Below are positions 33,952 to 44,472 of a stretch of 64,000 bases of DNA, in pieces. Location of the stretch: assembly GCA_002897115.2 (NCBI GenBank), contig BCIH01000002.1, positions 1,427,648 to 1,491,647 of the forward strand. The letters are read 5' to 3'. A model generated the notes under the pieces. That model was not told the origin of the DNA. It did not search any database and worked only from the letters and a program-made list of their open reading frames with translations. This DNA is from Prototheca cutis (taxonomy: Eukaryota > Chlorophyta > Trebouxiophyceae > Chlorellales > Chlorellaceae). Position 1 is the first letter of the stretch. Every line of letters begins with the position of its first letter. The position numbers and the translations under genes are program-made.

Positions 33952-34308
33952 ATGAGATATCCATGCTACCAGATCCCAGCAGGCTGCTGTGGACAGCCAG
34001 CTGGTCTTGCTGACACCGAGCGGGGAACCCCAACGTGGGGACGATGCTGGACCTTTAACCCCTGCCCCTCACCACCCCTGGGAGACTTTGTCATCAACGG
34101 CATCGTACAGTGCCACATGCTAAAGAACCCACGTGCACAGAAGGATGACCTTCTTCGATTCGCTCGCAAAGTGCTGAGCACCCGCTCCCCGGAATGCATC
34201 GACAAGTGGGTGGCAGAGCTGGAAGGAGAAGGGCTCTGGGCTGAAATGCCTCCCAACTCAGGCTCTGGATCCAAGAAGCGGAAGATCGGATGGCAGACAG
34301 AACCGTAG
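33952..34308 (+). CDS. Antisense ORF of element B, intact, unknown function
   Basis: 118-codon open frame, antisense to the Fanzor-like gene. It starts MRYPCYQIPAGCC and contains CWTFNPCPSPPLGDFVINGI, CHMLKNPRAQKDDLLRFARK and IDKWVAELEGEGLW. It ends in a Ser/Gly stretch with a basic KKRK cluster, a possible nuclear signal. Element A has the same frame truncated by a stop after IDK. No domain recognised. It could be an exon of an element-encoded protein or a captured host exon. No promoter or splice evidence was found, so translation is unproven. Confidence 0.4.
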   Translation: MRYPCYQIPAGCCGQPAGLADTERGTPTWGRCWTFNPCPSPPLGDFVINGIVQCHMLKNPRAQKDDLLRFARKVLSTRSPECIDKWVAELEGEGLWAEMPPNSGSGSKKRKIGWQTEP

Positions 34309-34927
34309 CTGCCAGAAGTACAGGCGGAGGACCACAGCGAGGCCAGATGCAGGTGCAGAGGCCCAGAAAACGGTGGCCACGACATTGCCTGTTGCTGGAC
34401 GTGAATCTGATCCCTAGATAGATTGACCTGCCTTTGTCTGCACAGTACTCCCCTTGATTCGACAAAACAATGGGCAATTGAATCATGATATGGAGGTGTA
34501 AGACGAGATTTTCTTGTGGAATCAGCCCACACAGCACCTGCTCTGGGGCCCAAACAGGTGTAAGACTCTTTGGTTCTTGCCAATCCCGATCGCGCTTGCT
34601 GGCGGCGCGTTTGAAGAATGCCAAGGGCCGCCGAACGAGAAACCGCAGAGACACAACTCCCATCTGCACCCTCAATCCTTTCATTATCTTGATTTCCGGA
34701 GTTAGCAGGCGTTGCAGGGGACCTACACGCGCGGCTTGGTGGCCCCGCCCCCCCGCAGTTGCGCAGGCCCCGAACGTCGAAGGCCGATTGCCCACGAGCG
34801 CGCTCCTTCCTGACCCCGCCCTGTTATCAAACCGTGCTTTGGGTGCGGGATAAACATCATCGTGCAGTCACACAAGGGGATGCTGCATGGGAGGGCCTGA
34901 AAGGGATTGTTGGCGATCGTGACATTC

Positions 34928-36058
34928 ACCATCACCATCACCATTTCGCAGTCCAGAAGCCGCCCCGGGCTCCAGCTGGGAGGCCAAAAACTCGCGGCGT
35001 TACGGCTCGAGCCAAAGGTGTGCCAGGGGGTTCTGCCAGTTTTACAGATAGGGGATTCGGAGCTTGCCCAGAGAGTCTGCTCTGGGTTGAAAGTCCAATT
35101 GTTAACAGTATTGTCGCTATTCCAGGCAATCCCACAGAAATATCAGTACCAGGTCGACGATGCACAAGCCTTGCCTGGATGTCAGCCCCAAGAAGAGTGC
35201 CAGGGCAACAGTCCAGGCAAACCTCAGTGGTGCCATGTGCTTCACGCTCCTCACAGCACGAGTTCACAGGCAGGCTGAAGTGCCTTCAACCCCCTGACCA
35301 ACTGTGTCCTGCTTTGGACTGTCAATACCCCAATGTGATAATCATGCAGAAGGAGTGCCACGAGCTCCTTGGGGGGAATAGCCCAGATGGAGGTTGTCCA
35401 GAGGGCTCCAAATAGGGGGCATAGCAGGCTCCTGTCAGGCACCCCTCCCGCAGTCGTGCTTAATGGCCCGTAGGCGTGTTTGGGAAACCACTTCAATCGC
35501 TAATAGAAGATGCTCTCCCTCATTCCAGATTTTCTACAATCGTTTTTTAATATACATACTTTTGAGAGGGAAGGGTGTTTCAAAGGCACTTCTCCGCTGT
35601 TCAGAGGTCCCGATCCCTGGTACGGCTCTGTGGGGTGCTTCGGAGGAAAATTGCATGCAAGCACAGCCAGCTCCTTCCAAGGGGTACTCGCCCATTGCGT
35701 CAGTGCTTTGAAATAAAGGTTGTCGTGCAGCAGGCGAGGTTGATGGGTGTAAAGAGGGGCCCAAAGACCATTTGTCCAAAAGGTGCGCCTCCATTCACCC
35801 CCCTCGAAATGTGTCCAGAGTGACGCAATGAGCGCATCCCACCCGGGGACGGCTATCACTCACCACTCCCCTTCCAAAAAGCAGTTGAAGTGCGGTGTTC
35901 ATCATTATATACAGCACAGATTTTACCGTTGCACATTTTTGATACGGGGACTCCACACCGCGAGCGGACCAATGCACCCTCTGCACGGCGGTGGTGTGGC
36001 TCCCGTGTCGTAAGCGTCCGTGAAGCTTGGGACCCGTCCAGGGTTTCCCGTGACCGTT
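34928..36058. other. Intergenic region beside element B, possible remnant
   Basis: About 1.1 kb starting with a short CACCAT repeat at the element edge. Minus-strand frames at 34938-35267, 35251-35496 and 35500-35859 tile the area and have mixed, protein-like composition (for example SLWTHFEGGEWRRTFWTNGL). No motif is recognisable. They may be pieces of another degraded transposon, or chance. The last 200 bases lead into the RING gene. Confidence 0.35.
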
Positions 36059-36976
36059 ATGAATGCGGAAGGGGATGCAGTGGCCCCAAGAGTGAACCCC
36101 AAGGAGGCAGAAGCCGTCGCCACAGATCCCAAGCCTGAGAAGGTTACGGAGCGGACCCCGAGGGAGGAGACTGGGGGCGAGGACAATGACTTCTTCAGCT
36201 GCAACATCTGTTATGAGGTGGGTTTATGGATAGAAAAGGGACACATGCATGGGCCTTCGGGCCGGCCGTGCCCGTGTCAGGGTTGATGCGCCGGAACGCC
36301 ATTGAGCCTGTTCCCTCCAGGGGGGTTGCGACGGCGGACTAGTCCACTGGCATGAACGGCGGCCCTGGCATACCCGACACACCCAACTGCTCTCTGAGGA
36401 ATTCATGTGGCATGCTTGGCCGTTGCAGCATCAGCCCCATTGCCCGGCCCACGGCCTGCGAGGTCTCCAACCCATTCCCCCGTTGTTGCGCCCCTCCCAA
36501 ACAAACCGCAGACTGCCATCGACCCCGTGGTGTCGCTGTGCGGCCACATGTATTGCTGGCCCTGCCTGTACCGCTGGATCCAGGTGTCGAGCCATTCGGG
36601 GACGTGCCCCGTGTGCAAGGCAGGCGTTGACGCATCGACAGTGATCCCTATTTTCGGCCGCGGCGGCGACGGGGTCGACCCCCGCACCGAGAGCCGGGCC
36701 GTCGATGGCGGCGAGCGCATTCCCGACAGGCCTCCGCCCCGGCGGCCCCCCGTGCGCCCTGGGCCAGTGTCGGTCTCCCCGCTGGGCGCCGCCGGCGTGG
36801 GTGGGCCCGGCCTGGACGCGCAGGGGCCTGGGCTCGTGCCTGTGCTCTTGGGTATGCGGGCCGGGGGCATCGGTCTACAGGAGCAGCTCACACAGGAGCA
36901 GCAGCACCAGGCCTTTCTTTCCCGCCTGCTCCTCATGCTCGGCTCCTTTGTCATCCTGTGCCTCCTCCTGTTCTAG
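36059..36976 (+). CDS. RING-type E3 ubiquitin ligase, RMA1/RNF185-like
   Basis: Tail-anchored ER-membrane ubiquitin ligase involved in protein quality control in plants and animals. Two exons (36059-36217, 36512-36976) join in phase to give 207 aa. The C3HC4 RING is split by the intron: FSCNICYE, then TAIDPVVSLCGHMYCWPCLYRWI and GTCPVCKAGVD. The post-RING STVIPIFGRG matches the RMA family's V-P-L/I-Y/F-G-R-G. A Pro/Gly-rich linker follows, and the C-terminal helix RLLLMLGSFVILCLLLF ends exactly at the stop codon, as expected for a tail anchor. The N-terminal 45 residues are acidic and disordered. An in-frame ATG 39 bases upstream is an alternative start. Confidence 0.9.
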
Positions 36977-37350
36977 AGAACGCACGCGCCCTTGCACGAG
37001 CGCTCAAACAGCATACGTGCACGAATTTTGGCGGGGGGTCAGTGGACCGCCGCCACACATTGCTGTCTTGCTTCACAGACCCCCGGAAAGACTGACATAA
37101 GAATGTGTACTATGCCCTCGCGCGCTTTGATCAGAAGATACTTGGAATAAATGCGCGCTCCGTGCACCTGGTCCAGCAGCCACCCGTCCCTCTGTAGCGC
37201 TGGCCTGCTCTGATAAAAGCCGTTGGCGTGCTGCGGGCGGCTTCAGGCCCCACTGTGCTGCGCACGCCCACCCACCACCGCCATGATGATCGCTGCGGTA
37301 TTGCCCTTGTCGGTTTAAAAAAGGTGAGAACAGAACAAGATGCAATACTA
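36977..37350. other. Spacer downstream of the RING gene
   Basis: About 370 bases with no gene recognised; 3' UTR of the RING ligase running up to repeat C copy 2. Confidence 0.4.
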
Positions 37351-37945
37351 CCGTGCAGGGCAAAAATAATGCAACCAGCTCAGCCAGCAACACCGTCACA
37401 TCACCCTGGGCGTTACTGGGCATCACTGATGACTGTGAATTGTCACCCCCCACAGGGCAATAGGAAGGTGGACCACCTCAATGATGGACCACCTCCTTTC
37501 CCTTCCCGGGGAAGGGAAGGAGCCCCGGGGTTCCCACCCCAGTTGGCAAGGCTATAACCCCCCAGGATGGATGGATGGATGTTCATCAGCACCGCGGCGC
37601 TGGGCGCTGGAAGTGCTCCAGCCGCTTGCCGGTCTTCTGCAGGTGCTGCACAATGTGCCTCATGTTCGGACACGCCATCAAGTCTCTGTTCCAGAGACGA
37701 TGCTCGCTGTTTGGGGGGCGGCACTCCTTGTTGGTGCAGCGCAGCAGCCCGTGGCACACCACCGTGGGCGTCTGCTCCCTGCCCGACCTGCCCTGCTATC
37801 AGAAGGAACCCAACCCATCCTCTTAGCGATGCGCCCAGGGAATGCGGTCCAACAGGCATTTTGTTTGGGAGGCATGCCCCTGCTGTGCAGGTGGGAGTCT
37901 TCTGACGAATCCCGAGAAGGTTTCATCATTTTCTGCCGTTACTGT
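37351..37945 (+). repeat. Dispersed repeat C, copy 2
   Basis: Matches copy 1 (24543-24935) at both ends in direct orientation, but the middle is about 200 bases longer. It contains a GGGAAGG-type palindrome (about 37496-37520), an ATGG tetranucleotide repeat (37566-37580) and a Cys-rich frame (CASC...LCSRDDARC...PCWC...CPTC). That frame runs into the same RRNPTHPLSDA frame as copy 1. Different middles between shared ends suggest modular elements or internal deletion. Confidence 0.6.
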
Positions 37946-37986
37946 AGACACACTTCTATCAGAATGTAGCGACAGACGCTGCGTGT

Positions 37987-38937
37987 TCAGGGACTTGCAG
38001 CAATGAAATGAGTCTGCAGCCAGAGCTGGAATCGCAGCGTCCCGGGAAGCGACGTCGAGCGTATCGGCACGAGCCTGGCAACAGTTGTGGTTCCGGAGCT
38101 GACTTTACCGTGTGCTGAGCTGGCAGCCTCAGTCGCACTACCGCTCGGACCGCCAGCCTCTGCCCCCACACCAACCCCCTCATCCTGGACCCAGGCACCG
38201 GGCCGAATGCCGGGGCGACCGAAGAGGGTCGCCTGCAGCCTCCACTGCAAATCCGACCCCGGCAGTGGTGCCAGCGAGCCGGCCGTGAGCTGCAGTTTCA
38301 GCAATGCATCCCGCAACATAGCCTCGATATCAGCGACGGCCGTGAAGCCATCCTCCGATGCAACCTGTGCTAAGCGCGGGGTTTGGGAGGAAAGCTGTCT
38401 TGGGGCCTAAGACCTTGGCACACAACTAATTGCGCTGCCAACAAGCTGGCCGGCTGCAGGGGCTCCCCCCAAAAAGGAGGCAACAGTGACAATGGATGCA
38501 TGCGAGCGGACCTGAGGCTGGAACGCATATTTCTCAGCTTCAGGATCGGTTGGAGTGGAGATGGTGAGGGTCAGCTGCTGCAGCGTGCTGTCGGTCAGTG
38601 CCTCCTGCAGCGAGGGGTTGTGGGACCAGAGCTCTCTTAATATGCTGCCTTGACCAGCATGCAGGTAAAGTGCTGCATGACTGGCACATCCCATGATGCG
38701 TGCGATCCCTGAGAACAAGTGCAGCACCTTCAAGTCCGCTAGGGCATTGGCGATGTAGCTGATCAACGCCGGGTGGCGTGCCCTGTGCACGGCAAGGCGG
38801 AAGAGCCGCTCCCGGACGAAAAGCTCGGGTCTGTACAGGCCCCGTGCGTACAGTATGGTGTGCACGGCAGCCTCCCAGAACTGCAGCAGCAGCTGACACA
38901 GCTGGAGGCGCGTGAGGGAGGGGGCGGTCCCCTGCAT
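37987..38937 (-). CDS. REV7: REV7 / MAD2L2-like HORMA protein
   Basis: Accessory subunit of translesion DNA polymerase zeta, with wider HORMA adaptor roles in DNA repair. On the minus strand, exon 1 reads LQLCQLLLQFWEAAVHTILYARGLYRPELF and HPALISYIANALADLK, matching the N-terminal HORMA helix and the VHLILY-x-R-x-x-Y core of REV7. Exon 2 adds LTLTISTPTDPEAEKYAFQP (the family's F.EIT.P-like strand and VEKFxFE region). Exon 3 adds MLRDALLKLQLTAGSLAPLPG and ends with the safety-belt segment PIRSTSLPGTLRFQLWLQTHF. Length of about 210 residues fits the family. The Gly/Ala insertion in the last exon (about 38140-38200) is unusual. The start MQGTAPSL at 38937 is the first in frame. Confidence 0.85.
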
Positions 38938-39545
38938 CGGCCGGGGATTGCGAGATCACATGGCGCGGACGGTGCAGCCCGCTGGCACGAGCGAGGCCTC
39001 ACCGCTTCCGGCCCTGTGCCAACATCTGCATTCCCTGTGCATTTCAACAACGCTCCACAGGTGCGAGAACGACGGTTTCAATGCATCAGGCGGAACCGAG
39101 CCAGCGATCGCGCGGGACATTTGATGGGCCTCGCGACCCAATGGCTTGGACCCTGGAATGGTCCTGCTCGCACGACTCTGGAGCCCGCGGGATGTGGGTC
39201 TGTTCAACAGCGACGCTTCGGCACCCCTGATTTAAGGAAATAGACGCAAACCATCATCAGGCATGTTGCCATGTTCAAACGACACAAATAATACGTTCAA
39301 CGCGCCGTTGGGCGACCAGGGCGATGCCCTCAGCTAGCGAGCGTCGGAAATGAAAGGGATTGGGCAATTTTTCTTNCTGTGGCCAGGCAGTAGATGGGTC
39401 CTGGAGTAGTACCAAATATACAGGATGCCGCCAATCCCCTGCAGCCACCGAGCAGCTCGCCGGCACGCCATGCATCACGCCATGCATCACGCTCTCTTAG
39501 GCATTTGCACCCGCGTGCATACAGCCCAGGCATCCGATACGTGGC
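38938..39545. promoter_or_regulatory. Spacer between REV7 and the ABHD17-like gene
   Basis: About 600 bases containing the REV7 promoter side and the 3' end of the hydrolase gene. One N at 39376 and short CATGCATCACG repeats near 39465-39485. No gene recognised. Confidence 0.4.
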
Positions 39546-40772
39546 TCATTTGTGCGCCACAGCCGATGTGCACCGTTTGGGTTCTTCGCCCGCCCAGCAC
39601 GCGTCGACAAAGGCGCGGACTCGGGGTGCATAGGCCTGGCTCCCCGTGATGTCGTCGTGGGTGGCGCCCTCGATCCACAGGGGTTCGGCCGCGTGGGGGC
39701 ACAGTTTGCAGAGCGCGCGGCCCTGCTCCCAGGGCACCACCTCGTCCCTCGTGCCGTGCACGACGAGCACGGGGCACGGGATGCGACGTGCCCGTGTGTG
39801 GTTGGGAAAGGCGTCGGCCCACGACGGCCACGCGCTCCACCCGGGCTGCAGCACGCGCATGCCGGAAAGAAAGGGTGACACGAGCACCACGCCCGCCACG
39901 CCCGCGCCCGCCGTGCAGGCGGCCAGCGCGCAGGCGGGGCCTGAACCGATGGACTGGCCCAGCAGGACGACATCCGGCGGCGTCAAGCCGTGCGTCGAGC
40001 ACACGGCCTCAAACACCGCACCAATGTCCTTGCACAGCGTGCTCGGCAGCGGCCGCCCCGTGCTGCATCCGTACCTGCGTTTCATAGCATACATAGCTGC
40101 GTGTGCGTGTGTGCGTGCGCGCGCACATGATGGCTGCCACTCCGCCACTCAGTGCAGGACATTCTCAGCACATTGCCCGCAACAGCCCCCCTCCACTGCC
40201 CGTTTCGCACCCGCGATAGTCCCATCCTATGACGTTGCAGTCAAAGGCACGGGTCATGCCGGCGTACTCGGGCAGCATGAGCCCCATGTCAACGGCGTTG
40301 CCGTGGCAGTGCAGGATGGTGCGGCGCGTGGGCTTGGGACCGGGGACAAACACCACCGCCAGCCGGTCCTCCCCACCCTTGCGCTCGCCCGGCACCATCA
40401 CCCAGCTGGCGTGGGCACGTGACACACGCGGTATGCCCCTGCATGCGTGCATGCAGGTGTTTGTCAGGGTGGGGGATGATGATGTAAGTACGGTGGTTGG
40501 GCGAGCAACGAGTCCTGGCTGAACAGGGTAGTGCAAGGCGGCACAGCGTCATGCAGGCCGTCTCCACGGTGATCATGAAAGAATGAGAGTAACAGCCCAA
40601 CATGGGGGGTCGAGGAACGCCTCCCTCCCCAGAAACCCTCAACGCACTTCCTGGTGGGCTCGCAAAACAGGTCGCCGTCGCCCTCGCAGTGGGCCCGGAT
40701 GTGATACGTGGGCTCAGGAGGAAAGAATGCCAATTTACTACTTATAGAGTCAACCAATTTTGTCAGCACCAT
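39546..40772 (-). CDS. ABHD17-like alpha/beta hydrolase
   Basis: Serine hydrolase of the ABHD17/FAM108 group; animal members are depalmitoylating thioesterases. Three exons on the minus strand. Exon 1 (from 40772) has KLAFFPPEPTYHI, the conserved N-terminal block. Exon 2 reads RTILHCHGNAVDMGLMLPEY and FDCNVIGWDYRG. Exon 3 reads YGCSTGRPLPSTLCKDI, the nucleophile elbow GQSIGSGPA (Ser), VVLVSPFLSGMRV, LVVHGTRDEVVP (Asp) and EPLWIEGATHDDI (His), completing the triad. The splice inside G-YGCS is in phase. The N-terminal Cys cluster palmitoylated in animals is absent, so membrane targeting may differ. An upstream in-frame ATG at 40850 would add 26 residues. Confidence 0.87.
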
Positions 40773-41353
40773 CCTGGCCACGGCCCCGAGACGGGGGGTG
40801 GCAAGAGGCAGCCTGTTGCTCAAGGAGCAGCCCCACCACCTTGGAAGCAAAAAGCGTCACATGATTCGCATGCGTTCTGTCATGTACAGTGCAGCATCAC
40901 TCGCGAATAATCAATTACATAGATTTGTTCGTTTGGTATGCATGTCGAATATCGGTTTGGATACCGGATCCGGCGACATGAGGCCAGTTGTCCACCAGAG
41001 CCAAATTGCTGCCGGGTCGTTCAAAATGGCGCGGAAGTCATCGCTCCGCCATGGTGGCACCGGGGCGCCCCTAAATGCATCATAGCGGAGGTTGAGTTGC
41101 GCCTGGGCGAACATCACATGCGCCAAGATAATTGAGTGATTGGACGCCCCCCGCTTGTCAGCCTTCGTGGCACCATTTTGTCACGCCCGAACGGCCGTTG
41201 TGCCGAGAGTCTGGTGCGACGAAAGCGCGCAATCCTCGCCCCATTCTGGCCCTCGGCGCGCATCGGCGCGTGAAAGTTCGTCCTGTGGAATAGGATTCAT
41301 GGCTTTGGCACGGGAGGGATGACGAGGTGGACCTGAACCGCACGGGAGAAGCA
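40773..41353. promoter_or_regulatory. Divergent spacer, hydrolase / glycosyltransferase-like
   Basis: About 580 bases between divergent genes, presumably containing both promoters. No gene or defined motif recognised. Confidence 0.4.
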
Positions 41354-42644
41354 ATGGACGGTGGAGGCGACCTCCGGCCCTCGTCCCCCATGATGATCTA
41401 CACTCGCAAGAAGCGGATCCATGCCCCCGGGGGCAACCTCAGACCGGAGAGTCCCATGTACCGTCCATTCCAAAAGTATGCCGTTCTCCGGCGGGGGGGG
41501 GGATGCTGTTTTTTTCCGTGGGGGGCCCCCTGGCCTGTGGTGGGGCGTGGGCCATTGACTAAAGGATTGGAGTTGGTGGTTGGCCGTAGAGGATGCATGC
41601 AGGGTACTCTGAGACACCAATGAGCACCCTGCTTCCTGTGATGTGAGACACACACGCTCTCACCCCATGCCCCCACAGGAAGCGGGCCGGTTCGCGACTG
41701 TGGCAGTTCTTGGGCGTGGCGGCCCTGCTGGTCTTTGTTCGGTTTTATCTCTACGGTCTTATCGTCAAGTCACCATCCACGCTGGTCATCTATGTGGCAG
41801 GCTATGAGGACCCTGAAAACCTGGTCAACGTCAACTTTTTCCTGACACAAGGCATCAAGTGAGCGAGGGCCAGGGTGGGGCAGGACAAGGATCAGGTCGT
41901 GGTTCTATTCCATGGGTTCCTTCGCCGGGTTCTCAAACCCCCTCTGGGCCCCAAACCCCCTTTCAACCCACCAAACTCAAACCACCCAACAAACGCGCAA
42001 CCACCGGGGCGGCAGGGAGGGCGACGGCGCGCATTACGTAATCGCGATCGAGCCTGACTACTACTTGGAGATCATGGAGCTCTTCCCCAAGCAGCTGCCA
42101 CGCAACGTGCAGCTGCTGCGTGTGGGCATCCGTTGCTACAACGCCGGCACGGTTGGATGGGTGCTGCAGAATGCGGGCCTGGACCTGTCGCGGTTCCAGT
42201 ACTTTGTCTGGCTCGACTCCTCCGTGCGTGGTCCTTTCCTCGCCGCCTACGCCGCGGACCGGCCCTGGCACGAGCACCTCACCTCGCTCATCACACAAGA
42301 CACCAAGCTCGTCGGGGCCACCATCTCCTGCGCCGGGGTCAAACTCAACAAGGAACACCCCACCATCCACGTGCCCCATGTCCAGGAAAGCAATGTTCAA
42401 GAGAGAGTGGAGATTGGTGGTGGGACTTGTTTCCTTTGGGGGGTTTCCTTCTGCCGCCTGGCATGCGCTTTCGCGTCTNNCTTCCTGCCTTGGATCCCAT
42501 GAAATGATCACCACATTGCCACCCATAATCCGGATGTGTGCGCTTTGTGCCCTGTCATGTGTGCTCTGCCATACGTGGCATTGCCCGGGTCTTGGCTCCC
42601 GAACATATGTTCCATGCTTCTCCTCGGTCACCTCGGCCCCATTC

Positions 42645-42688
<44 letters not shown>

Positions 42689-43501
42689 CCGCCTCCTCAA
42701 AATAGAATGCAGCAAACAAACTACCACGCTCGCCACCAACAATCTGCAGGGCTACCTCCAGGCGACAGATCATGTGGGCTTGCGGATCCTGTTGGGCACG
42801 CCCGTCACGTCTGGCNTGTTTGGGTGCCACCAAAACTGGTTGGCGGCGGTGCGGTGGTCGGAGGTGGGTGCCAGCGAGGCCGTGCTGGCTGCCGGGTTCA
42901 ACATCGGCAGCCTGATGCTTCGATACGCTGGCGTGGACTGGCGGCTTCCCCGCACCACACCGTGCAACGCCGGGATCAACCCGCTGCTGGACCGGGCGTA
43001 CGACGGCGGCGACGCGCACCCGCTGGAGGTGATGTTCGTCAAGACGCAGCACGCGGCCGTGACGACGCGTGTGGGCTCGGCCACCGTCGCCGCGCGCTAC
43101 CACGGCTGGCTGCTGGAGGACCGGGGCCCCGCGTCGGGGGACCTCGGGCGGAACGCGTTCAAAAACATGGCAGATGTCTGGCTGCCCGCGCAGCTCAAGC
43201 GTGGGCAGGCCTGCTTCGACGCCGAGATGTACATCGCTGCCGCCCCCGTCGAGTTTGCCGGGTGCGGCTTTTCCTTTTGGGGGGAAACAAGGGGTGGGCG
43301 AATTTCCACGCCGGTGTGTGTGACAGAGCCCGGGGGAAGGGGGCCCCATGGGGCTCAGCCAACCAACTTCCGCAACCCCACAACTGTTCCCACCAGTTCA
43401 CCGACACCCGAACACGCGGCAGGTACACAGAGGCGCAGGCATGGGAACACTTTGTAATGTTTGGTTACCGGGAAGGCCGGCCCCATCGCTTCATCTGCTG
43501 A
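41354..43501 (+). CDS. Type II membrane glycosyltransferase-like protein
   Basis: A short basic cytosolic N-terminus (MDGGGDLRPSSPMMIYTRKK) is followed by one membrane anchor (WQFLGVAALLVFVRFYLYGL, about 41700-41760). The luminal domain then reads TLVIYVAGYEDPENL, YNAGTVGWVLQNAGLDLS, YFVWLDSSVRGPFLAAY (about 42200-42255), TSLITQDTKLVGATISC, FGCHQNWLAAVRWSEVG, ILGAGFNIGS-like VLAAGFNIGSLMLRYAGVDW and HPLEVMFVKTQ. The D-S-S-V-R-G-P-F block resembles a glycosyltransferase metal/donor site. Related proteins of this plan exist in plants and algae, mostly uncharacterised. The final exon (RYTEAQAWEHFVMFGYREG) is a separate small motif. Introns contain a 42-base C run (42646-42687) and N bases. Activity is inferred from fold-like motifs only. 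Confidence 0.7.
42646..42687. repeat. Poly-C run in an intron
   Basis: 42 consecutive C residues just upstream of an intron acceptor in the glycosyltransferase-like gene. Adjacent N bases (42479-42480, 42816) show the assembly was difficult here, so the length is unreliable. Confidence 0.85.
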
Positions 43502-43680
43502 GGAGAGAGGAGGGGCCGGTGGGGCACCACACTTTCGTTGTCAGGCACTGCCAAGAAAGAAGTCAGAGTCTTCGTCGCCATGTCTTCCTACCTGGCTGTC
43601 ATAGGGCTGTCAGCCTCACCTGTGCTCGTATCCTAGCCTTTGACCCTGCTCTGTCCCCGGTCACCACCCCCTCTGGCCAG

Positions 43681-43755
<75 letters not shown>

Positions 43756-44081
43756 CCCCCCCCCCCCCCCCCCCCCCCCCAAATCCAGGCGGGGAGCCCG
43801 CCCTGAACCCTGTCCAGTGCCTTGCAGGCAAATTCATTCCTCAACAGCACATGTCAAAACATGCCATACATCTTTGCTGCATCCGCTGGTTCAAACTGCC
43901 GCCCCCGCTGCTCTCGGACTGCCCTTGCTACGTGTCGCCGTATCCGCTTGATCCTGTCATGGTGCAGATGTAAAAACCGAGTCTGCTGAGCGGGGCTGGC
44001 TGGAGAGAGGCGAAGCGCACAGAATCATGCGCGGGTGACGCAGGCCCTTGATCCTCTGCCCATGCGGACAAGGGTGTCCCC
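43502..44081. other. Convergent spacer with a 100-base C tract
   Basis: About 580 bases between the ends of two convergent genes. The main content is the C tract at 43681-43780. No gene recognised. Confidence 0.5.
43681..43780. repeat. 100-base poly-C tract
   Basis: C at every position except a single G at 43755. On the complementary strand it is a G tract able to form G-quadruplexes. It lies about 180 bases after the stop of the glycosyltransferase-like gene. The true length may differ, since homopolymers this long are error-prone in assemblies. Confidence 0.9.
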
Positions 44082-44472
44082 TCACCCCAATGTACACGTC
44101 CACGAGCACGACACACAGACGCACTGGGCATGTGATCGCCACATGACGTAGAGCGCGCCAAAGCCGATGGCGACCAGGACGTAAAAGATGAGAAGCTGCA
44201 GTGCGCGGGGGGATAAAAACAGGTTAGCGGTCCAGTCAAGCTTCAGAGGTGTGGCGCCCTGCCTCATCATTGAAGATGGTCCATGCCTGGCCCCTCCCAG
44301 CCAAGGGAGACACGGAGGTCCCACACCAGACAGTTCACAGACATACTTCTTGTAGGACCCTGTTTGTCGCCTTGGCGGCGGTGCTATCGCCATAGAAGAG
44401 GCTCGTGAACCATTCTAGGATGAAGGCGCTGCCGCCCCTGCTGATCTCCGCTGCCTCGTCGTCCAGGCCCAT
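44082..44472 (-). CDS. Small one-TM membrane protein, unknown
   Basis: Two phase-0 exons (44472-44347 and 44195-44082) with a GTATGT donor and a CTGCAG acceptor encode 79 aa. The N-terminal half is acidic to neutral (MGLDDEAAEISRGGSAFILE, then WFTSLFYGDSTAAKATNRVLQE-type sequence). It is followed by one strong membrane helix (LLIFYVLVAIGFGALYVMW) and a short Cys-rich tail. The topology suits a small organelle or ER membrane protein, perhaps a subunit of a larger complex. I do not recognise it. The Cys-rich end could be an unspliced tail if another intron follows the helix. Confidence 0.45.

Larger units (their letters stand above)
32990..34927 (-). mobile_element. Mobile element B carrying a Fanzor/TnpB-like gene
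   Basis: Second copy of the element, inverted relative to element A. The boundary at 34927 is sharp: reading the minus strand it opens GAATGTCACGATCGCC, exactly as A does, next to an unrelated CACCAT repeat. The other end, near 33000, is less certain. Homology covers the left block, the antisense ORF, the decayed coding stretch, the zinc-ribbon/RuvC-III end and the 3' tail. Small insertions and deletions differ between copies, so they diverged after separate transposition or duplication. The two copies point toward each other across 13 kb that holds four host genes. Confidence 0.75.

Noticed and set aside
34928..34955. His-repeat (CACCAT) as a designed tag
   Set aside because: Only a short trinucleotide-type repeat at the edge of element B, not in a supported reading frame.
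43599..43850. Poly-Gly / poly-Pro protein
   Set aside because: Produced by the 100-base C tract; no start, domain or splice context.
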